A DNA stretch of 12,236 nucleotides from Promethearchaeota archaeon. Its GTDB lineage: Archaea; Asgardarchaeota; Lokiarchaeia; Sigynarchaeales; SOKP01. Positions 7,593 to 12,236 of the stretch are shown one piece after another (position 1 is the stretch's first letter; each line of letters starts with the position of its first letter). A program made the position numbers and the translations under genes. The notes beneath the pieces were generated by a model. It did no database searches. It had not been told where the DNA came from and worked only from the letters and a program-made list of their open reading frames with translations. The DNA lies in contig JAEOTL010000113.1 in assembly GCA_016839845.1 (NCBI GenBank), forward strand, positions 1-12,236, written 5' to 3'.

Positions 7593-7904
7593 ATGAGATT
7601 TATTGCATATTTTGAACTTAATCCAGAATATGATCCATCTGAACTGGCAGAAGTCGGAGTCGATCTTATGAAACGAAAACTGTATCCTGCTGAAGGAGTT
7701 GAAACGCTTGCCTGGTATATGGCTCCCGGAATGTGGGGTATTTCAGTATCAGAAGCGGAGAGTGTTGAAGCTCTAATGAACAATGTGAATGCATGGAGAA
7801 TTGCTAAACCAGGAATATTTAAATTCTTTAAAATCGAGCCAGCGATGGATACCAAAACCTTAATCCCAATAGCAGTCCAGTTGGCTAAAAAAGTTAAGGG
7901 TTAG
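7593..7904 (+). CDS. Small DUF3303-like protein
   Basis: The 103-residue product looks like a small alpha/beta barrel protein of the DUF3303 kind. It has a first strand MRFIAYFEL, a helix with DPSELAEVGVD, then the WYMAPGMWGISVSEAES segment (about 41-57) in which a strand ends in Gly and is followed by an acidic turn, then a helix and the FKFFKIEPAM strand (76-85). DUF3303 proteins resemble dimeric alpha/beta-barrel proteins and have no agreed function. It is the last + strand gene before the strand switch. A 121-base gap with a perfect inverted repeat separates it from the MBL gene, so it may have its own promoter. A reading frame on the opposite strand over this region is a shadow; codon pattern and family resemblance favour the + strand. 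Confidence 0.75.
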   Translation: MRFIAYFELNPEYDPSELAEVGVDLMKRKLYPAEGVETLAWYMAPGMWGISVSEAESVEALMNNVNAWRIAKPGIFKFFKIEPAMDTKTLIPIAVQLAKKVKG

Positions 7905-7923
7905 AGTATAATATTATTTAATC

Positions 7924-7933
7924 TTTTTTTTTT
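7924..7933 (+). terminator. Poly-T terminator between convergent genes
   Basis: A T10 run inside a longer pyrimidine stretch (7922-7937) starts 20 bases after the stop of the DUF3303-like gene and touches the stop of the convergent DUF3795-type gene. Archaeal polymerase terminates at such runs, so this most likely ends the + strand transcript. Confidence 0.6.
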
Positions 7934-7935
7934 CT

Positions 7936-8967
7936 TTATTGTCCATTCTTAATAAGCGAATTGAAATTTAATTTCTTAAAGTTGGAAAACGCACGTTTTC
8001 CTGTCTTATTTTGTAGCTCAGATATGACTTGGTTCAATACTTTAAAAAAAGAGTATTCTTGAAGATCGGGAGTAACTTTCATATTGAGGATATAGGTGGG
8101 TTCATTGGTTTTAGGTGTTCTTGCTCGCATGTACCCTCCAGGAGTGTATAATTTGTCTGTTACTATCTCTAATTCGACGTCGATCCCAAAGTGCATTAAA
8201 ATTTTAAAGTAAACGGCCCATTGTTCCTCATTGCTCGGAAGAGTTATTGGTTTTCGATTCTCATAAAGGGTAACACTGTTGATTCTTAGGGTATTTTCCT
8301 TAATTGTTCCAAATAATCCTAAAATCCAGATAAATCTCCAGAGAAAATCTTTTCTTTGCAAATACTGTTCGTAACCTGCAACCGTATCGATTCCTTTAAT
8401 ACCCAAATTAGAATTGGCAATTTCCATAAATTTCTCGTAAATTCCTTTGAAATTTTCATTTTTAAATTCACCATTTAAGGTAGTAATGACCTTTTTTTTA
8501 GAAATGGGTTTAGGATTTTTAATCTGATTATCCTTCAATTCAGCCCGTAAGCTCTTAAGATTTGTCATTGCGTCAAACATTTTAATATACTGCTCGTAGG
8601 TTTTGGCAGAAATTTTACTCCCTATTTTTTCAGACACTTTTTCAAGGGTATAATCGTTCCTAGCCACGGTATTCGCACACGGGAATCTCCCACAGTACGC
8701 ACAATTATCAACTTCGTTATGGGTTCCACATTTTCTGGTACGACATGTTTTCAAGAAATTAAAGAAAGGGTGGTTTGGTAGATCTTCATTAGGAGTTAAG
8801 CACCCTACACAACCTTCCCATTCATATTTAATTGGCTTGTATCCCGTATATTTCTTAACTTCTTTAGAATATTTGTCCCAATCTTCCTTACCGATTTTTT
8901 TACGCATGCTCATAGACCAAGGACATTCTGAACATAAGTTACCACATCGAGAAATTATTTGTCCCAT
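7936..8967 (-). CDS. DUF3795-type cysteine-rich protein with long C-terminal extension
   Basis: Residues 1-100 carry the cysteine pattern of DUF3795: RCGNLCSECPW (C8, C12, C15), GCVGC (C53, C56), CRTRKC (C75, C80), then CAYCGRFPC (C89, C92, C97). DUF3795 proteins are thought to bind metal, but their role is unknown. Members are usually little longer than this domain. Here about 240 further residues follow: a lysine-rich linker (about 145-165), then a segment with tryptophans and helices (WRFIWILGLFG near 211-221; EEQWAVYFKILMHFG near 239-253) that I do not recognise. There is no signal peptide or clear transmembrane helix. The ATG at 8967-8965 follows a purine-rich GTGAAAGA. The gene lies 110 bases downstream of lysyl-tRNA synthetase on the same strand, with a probable terminator between, so separate transcription is likely. 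Confidence 0.8.
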   Translation of the reverse strand: MGQIISRCGNLCSECPWSMSMRKKIGKEDWDKYSKEVKKYTGYKPIKYEWEGCVGCLTPNEDLPNHPFFNFLKTCRTRKCGTHNEVDNCAYCGRFPCANTVARNDYTLEKVSEKIGSKISAKTYEQYIKMFDAMTNLKSLRAELKDNQIKNPKPISKKKVITTLNGEFKNENFKGIYEKFMEIANSNLGIKGIDTVAGYEQYLQRKDFLWRFIWILGLFGTIKENTLRINSVTLYENRKPITLPSNEEQWAVYFKILMHFGIDVELEIVTDKLYTPGGYMRARTPKTNEPTYILNMKVTPDLQEYSFFKVLNQVISELQNKTGKRAFSNFKKLNFNSLIKNGQ

Positions 8968-8969
8968 TA

Positions 8970-8985
8970 TTCTTTCACTAAAGAA
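8970..8985 (-). promoter_or_regulatory. Small hairpin just before the DUF3795-type start codon
   Basis: TTCTTT (8970-8975) and AAAGAA (8980-8985) form a 6-bp stem with a 4-base loop. The hairpin ends two bases upstream of the ATG on the - strand. In the transcript it would enclose the purine-rich putative ribosome-binding region. It is short and AT-rich, so chance is a real possibility. Confidence 0.25.
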
Positions 8986-9041
8986 ATTTAATTCCGATTA
9001 CTTTTTAAACATAGACCTACATTAAGTTTCTCGTTTTATTC

Positions 9042-9063
9042 AAAAAAATCAAAATAAAAAAAA
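9042..9063 (-). terminator. Poly-T terminator after lysyl-tRNA synthetase
   Basis: On the - strand a T8 run (9063-9056) and a T7 run (9048-9042) follow the lysyl-tRNA synthetase stop within 15-36 bases. Paired T-runs of this kind are typical archaeal transcript ends. They would separate this gene from the DUF3795-type gene. Confidence 0.55.
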
Positions 9064-9077
9064 CAGATATGCAAGTG

Positions 9078-10706
9078 TTAAGCCCCAACATAACGCTCTA
9101 ATGATTTTATTACGTTTTTTACACCCATTGTAGAAATATAGGGGCCCAGCTTGGGTCCACGGTTAGAATTTAGTAATATCTGATATAATATTTTAAAAAA
9201 GTCCCTGGGTTTTATCTGATTGGCTCTAGCAGTTTCAAAAATTGCAGTTTGGATAGCGTCTGCATCAGTTATACTCTCAATTGTTTTAATTAGCATTGAA
9301 ATTGCCTTCTTTTCCTCACTAGATAACTCTATCTCCGTTTCTTCCAAAGTTTTGAAATCATTAACCCAATTTGAAGCGAAATTAACCCTATCAGCAATCT
9401 CGTCTAGAGATGTGTCTTCCTTTAAATACCCATATAATCTCAACCTTGAATCAATGAAATCTTCTCGAGCAGTTTCAGGCGCAACTGTGATAACATTTAC
9501 TAAAAGGTTATAAGGGATATGGCTTGAAGGTTTTTGGGGGGGTTTCAGATGCCAGCAATATTCAAATAGCCCCATTAAGTTTTTTTTGCGGAATTGGTTC
9601 TTCTCCTTCACCCTACCAAAATACAGATCCTCTAAATAATCTATTTCTTTCATATATGTTGGGATATCATCCACCGATAGAGTTCTCGTTCCTACCATCC
9701 GTTTGTAGGTTAAAAGAGCTAATGATTGAGATGAGCCATACTTAAACCAATCTTGTGGGGTAAAGACATTTCCTTTGGATTTCGATATTTTTGTCCCACC
9801 CTTATCTAGAAACATTTCATATCTAGCATGACTAGGTGGTTCATAATTGAATACTTCTTGACAGATTTTATCATTACACTTTACCGACTCGAAGATATCT
9901 TTACCGTATGCTTCAAAATCTATTTGCTGCAAATCCCATCGCGCTGCGAATTCCACTTTCCACGTAAGTTTTCCTTCACCTTTGGAAATATCTGACCATC
10001 CGTGATGGTTGCACCCCTTAAGCATTTTACCCTTAATTTCCTCCCCTTCACATATATATTCAACTTTTCCTTTTTCAACATCAAAATTTATTGCTTTGGT
10101 GGTGTAGATCTTTCCACATTGCTCACATATTGCGTGATACGGTATTTGATCAATATACTTCTCTGAACCGGTAGTTTCTTTTATAATTTCACCTGCCAAT
10201 TTTGCGTTAGTTAAGAGTTTAATAACTTGAGGAGCCATTTTCCCAGTAGTGTATAAATCATGGGCAGATACGGGAGTGAATTCAATTCCCGCTATATTTA
10301 GAGCATCAATAAGTAAGGAGGCCATATGTTGCCCATAACTCTCATGACAGCCCCATAAATCGGGGATTATTGAAACCGGTTTCCCAAGATGTTCCTCCAA
10401 TTCTGGAGGTGTTCCAGCAGGAACTTTTCGCAACCCATCCATATCATCAGCAAACGCTAAAAACTCAGATTCCCTTCCTTGATCTTCTAACGCTAACTTA
10501 AACGCATAAGCTCTTGAAGCATCAGCAAAAGAACCAATATGTGGAAATCCTGAAGCTCCTAGTCCGCTTTCAGTCCGAATGATTGAAGGATGTTTCCCTT
10601 TTAAGCTATCTTTCCTATCTATAACTGCAAGAGCTAATTTATCAATCCACGTTCCTCGACCAATTATTTCTTTAGGTGCTTCCCCAATATCAAATTCTTC
10701 TACCAT
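9078..10706 (-). CDS. lysS: Lysyl-tRNA synthetase, class I
   Basis: This 542-residue cytoplasmic enzyme charges tRNA-Lys with lysine using ATP. It is the class I type found mainly in archaea and some bacteria, not the class II enzyme. The Rossmann catalytic core shows the HIGH-like HIGS (56-59, in SGFPHIGSFAD) and the KMSKS-like KISKS (306-310, in DKGGTKISKSKG). Between them a zinc-finger-like insert holds CEQC (C194, C197), with C219 and C232 as likely further ligands. The C-terminal part (about 350-542) is helical, as expected for the anticodon-binding region, and ends near the conserved RGPKLGPYI segment (516-524). The length is normal for the family. ATG at 10706-10704 gives the expected MVEEF start shortly before the catalytic domain. 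Both neighbours on this strand are DUF3795-related, but no functional tie is evident. Confidence 0.96.
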   Translation of the reverse strand: MVEEFDIGEAPKEIIGRGTWIDKLALAVIDRKDSLKGKHPSIIRTESGLGASGFPHIGSFADASRAYAFKLALEDQGRESEFLAFADDMDGLRKVPAGTPPELEEHLGKPVSIIPDLWGCHESYGQHMASLLIDALNIAGIEFTPVSAHDLYTTGKMAPQVIKLLTNAKLAGEIIKETTGSEKYIDQIPYHAICEQCGKIYTTKAINFDVEKGKVEYICEGEEIKGKMLKGCNHHGWSDISKGEGKLTWKVEFAARWDLQQIDFEAYGKDIFESVKCNDKICQEVFNYEPPSHARYEMFLDKGGTKISKSKGNVFTPQDWFKYGSSQSLALLTYKRMVGTRTLSVDDIPTYMKEIDYLEDLYFGRVKEKNQFRKKNLMGLFEYCWHLKPPQKPSSHIPYNLLVNVITVAPETAREDFIDSRLRLYGYLKEDTSLDEIADRVNFASNWVNDFKTLEETEIELSSEEKKAISMLIKTIESITDADAIQTAIFETARANQIKPRDFFKILYQILLNSNRGPKLGPYISTMGVKNVIKSLERYVGA

Positions 10707-10742
10707 GAATAAATCGCCAGTTTAAAACTTAAGCTAATTAAT

Positions 10743-10752
10743 TAAATAAAAT
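10743..10752 (-). promoter_or_regulatory. Candidate TATA element for lysyl-tRNA synthetase
   Basis: On the - strand TTTTATTTAA lies 37-46 bases before the lysyl-tRNA synthetase ATG. If transcription starts about 25 bases downstream, this would give a short leader. A second TATA-like element, ATTTTATA (10784-10777), lies further out. The whole region is so AT-rich that neither match is strong. Confidence 0.2.
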
Positions 10753-10807
10753 TCTAATTTAATTACACAATTATGGTATAAAATACATCTTATCCTAAAA
10801 ATTTTGT

Positions 10808-10986
10808 TTATACATAACTTGGCTTCTTTTTTTGCTTGATACATTCTTCGAGACCTATTTCCTTCATCTTTTCCAAGTTCTTTACTGCTTGAAAATGATG
10901 TGAAGCCCCATCATTCCTAAACGTTTTAATTTAATTTTCCTAACTACTTTAAAGCCAATATAACAATCGAATTCACGGCAATTCAT
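10808..10986 (-). pseudogene. Frameshifted remnant resembling the C-terminus of a DUF3795 protein
   Basis: Two - strand frames together read like the tail of a DUF3795 protein. From 10986 to about 10918 the frame gives MNCREFDCYIGFKVV and then a basic stretch, recalling the C-x(4)-C end of the cysteine domain (C-EF-C). The next frame, from about 10918 to the TAA at 10810-10808, gives HHFQAVKNLEKMKEIGLEEC and a lysine-rich end, recalling the 'NLxxIKEIGLExWLxxQ' tail seen in many members. A one-base frame change near 10918 separates the halves. An in-frame TGA stands five codons upstream of the tgc codon for the first cysteine, and no upstream cysteine domain is visible in any frame. It therefore looks like a decayed gene end. 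The remaining bases of the 357-base gap (10707-10807 and 10987-11063) show no gene. Confidence 0.45.
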
Positions 10987-10994
10987 ATCAATTC

Positions 10995-11001
10995 AAAAAA
11001 A
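10995..11001 (-). terminator. Candidate poly-T terminator after the NYN-like gene
   Basis: A T7 run on the - strand lies about 62 bases downstream of the stop of the NYN-like gene and just before the DUF3795-like remnant. A C6 run (11011-11006 on this strand) precedes it by four bases. T-runs can end archaeal transcripts, but support here is only moderate. Confidence 0.3.
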
Positions 11002-11063
11002 TTTCGGGGGGCAAAGGAGAGATTAATTGGTAAGAGGATTAAAAGAATGATTAAAGGTAAAGT

Positions 11064-12176
11064 TTAAGAAGATGGAATTTCAAAAAATTTGATTATTCTA
11101 AGGAATTTCATGGTTGGGATATTATACTTTTCGTAAATCTTGGGAGTGTTAATCCCGAGTATTCTGGATTTAGCATGTTTATAAGATGCTAATCGCATAA
11201 GAGGAAAGTAATCTTTATTATTGCAGACTATCATAAAACCTTTAATTTCGTATCTTTCTAGAATTCCTACCCCTATTGCAATTAAATAATTGTCAATAGT
11301 ACTACTAACTTGATCATTAGGGATATTTAAAATATGAAAATATTCTTTATCCCGATTGTTTAAGCAAAAATTAATTATTTGTTTATTAGGGAGCTCAAGA
11401 TCTTCGTATGGGTATGAGAAATAGTGAATTACGTATTCTTTAGTAACGCGAAAATAACTTTTAATCAATTCCAACAATAATGCATGTGCTTTCTCCAAAA
11501 CAAATTCAAAATTAAATGGGATTATATCTCGTAAAGATCTTATGAAATCAGGAAGATCTACCATAACTACTACTTTGCCTTTGTGATATTTTAAAAATTT
11601 GTTAAATTGTTTTTCTTCCATATCTAATAGGGGCATTTCTTCTATCTTTAGGGAATGATTCGAAGTTTTTTTTAAGTCTGATGTAATTAAATCTTGTAGA
11701 TTAGTATTAATCACCCGAAATTCTTGAGTTGTGCCCCCATTATTAATGCTTTTTGCCTTTTTGAGATTTGTATTGTGAGTATGTTCTAAAAATGGTGGAG
11801 GAACCCCTTCCCAATCACCCCGATATATATTGTATCGGTAAGGGTTTAATTTTGTCTTGCAACTAATTTCACTACAGCCGAAATTTATATATAAACCATT
11901 ATTCCCGTTAATATTCAATTCGCGATTATAAGATTCTCCGCAATTTTCACATTCAGTTTTAAATAAGTGCTCATATTGAAGGAATTCATTTAATACAATA
12001 AATGGTATGTTATTATTCTCACAATCTTTATACCAACATTGATATTTATTATAAAAATTATTTGAATCTAAAATTTTTAGCATACTATTCTTGCAAAATG
12101 GACAGTAAATTCTCTTATTTATGAAGTTTTTACCAAAATCAATAACTTCAACTTCTGATTTTAATAACACATACAA
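11064..12176 (-). CDS. Putative NYN/PIN-like ribonuclease with two N-terminal zinc ribbons
   Basis: The 370-residue protein has two four-cysteine modules, CPFC (C25, C28) with C47 and C52, and CENC (C76, C79) with C101 and C106. Next comes a polar linker (about 130-195), then a C-terminal domain that fits the NYN/LabA branch of PIN-like nucleases. That domain has strand VVVMVDLPDF with D207 and D210, helix TIDNYLIAIGVGI with D295, and strand FMIVCNNKDYFPLMRLA with D322, followed by the ILGI strand. These acids match the metal-binding positions of NYN nucleases, in which the first motif is usually DGxN; here it is DLPD. The likely role is metal-dependent RNA cleavage or RNA binding, with the ribbons as nucleic-acid or protein contacts. 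No ATG precedes the first ribbon: TTG at 12176 is the most likely start, GTG at 12170 is an alternative, and the frame is open back to a TAA at 12215-12213. Confidence 0.72.
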   Translation of the reverse strand: MYVLLKSEVEVIDFGKNFINKRIYCPFCKNSMLKILDSNNFYNKYQCWYKDCENNNIPFIVLNEFLQYEHLFKTECENCGESYNRELNINGNNGLYINFGCSEISCKTKLNPYRYNIYRGDWEGVPPPFLEHTHNTNLKKAKSINNGGTTQEFRVINTNLQDLITSDLKKTSNHSLKIEEMPLLDMEEKQFNKFLKYHKGKVVVMVDLPDFIRSLRDIIPFNFEFVLEKAHALLLELIKSYFRVTKEYVIHYFSYPYEDLELPNKQIINFCLNNRDKEYFHILNIPNDQVSSTIDNYLIAIGVGILERYEIKGFMIVCNNKDYFPLMRLASYKHAKSRILGINTPKIYEKYNIPTMKFLRIIKFFEIPSS

Positions 12177-12236
12177 CTTTCCAGCAACCCCAACCCAAAT
12201 ATTAGAATAGAGTTATGAATATAACTCGACATAAGA

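Noticed and set aside
7517..7855. 112-codon frame on the - strand opposite the DUF3303-like gene
   Set aside because: It overlaps the + strand gene almost fully, is rich in Ser and Ile from antisense reading, and shows no family motif.
9220..9745. Two + strand frames inside the lysyl-tRNA synthetase gene
   Set aside because: They are antisense to a clearly recognisable synthetase and have no recognisable motif.
11006..11011. G6 run in an AT-rich gap as a possible quadruplex or origin element
   Set aside because: It is a single G-run without partner runs nearby, so it has no quadruplex pattern and no origin-like repeats around it.
1..12236. CRISPR array, tRNA, rRNA or insertion sequence
   Set aside because: I saw no regularly spaced direct repeats, no tRNA-like cloverleaf or conserved rRNA segment, and no transposase. 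This was by eye only; a covariance-model scan could still find a small RNA.

Overview
The window looks like AT-rich archaeal chromosome. Three genes point to Archaea: an ABCE1/Rli1-type ribosome-recycling ATPase with its two N-terminal Fe-S clusters, a class I lysyl-tRNA synthetase, and an ADP-forming acyl-CoA synthetase alpha chain. Short leaders, zinc-ribbon proteins and low GC would fit an Asgard (Lokiarchaeota-like) lineage. That placement is inference; no marker here proves it.

Layout. Bases 1-7904 carry seven genes on the + strand: the 3' part of an ADP-forming acyl-CoA synthetase (cut by the left edge), a CPBP/CAAX-type membrane protease, a GNAT acetyltransferase, ABCE1, a small protein ending in a zinc ribbon, a large protein with two metallo-beta-lactamase domains and a beta-sandwich tail, and a small DUF3303-like protein. 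Most gaps are 70-145 bases, so these look like separate or loosely linked transcription units rather than one tight operon. At about 7905-7935 the + block meets a - strand block, with a T10 run at the junction. The - strand block, read right to left, is an NYN/PIN-like putative nuclease with two zinc ribbons, a frameshifted remnant resembling the tail of a DUF3795 protein, class I LysRS, and an unusually long DUF3795-type cysteine-rich protein.

How the genes relate. ABCE1 and LysRS are translation housekeeping genes. The acyl-CoA synthetase belongs to energy or acyl-CoA metabolism (acyl-CoA + ADP + Pi to acid + ATP + CoA). I see no shared pathway that joins the others, and no CRISPR array, insertion sequence, tRNA or rRNA.

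The least ordinary items are the double zinc-ribbon NYN protein, the decayed DUF3795-like fragment beside it, the tandem MBL protein whose two metal sites differ in a systematic way, the substitutions in site-forming motifs of ABCE1, and a perfect 9-bp inverted repeat upstream of the DUF3303-like gene.
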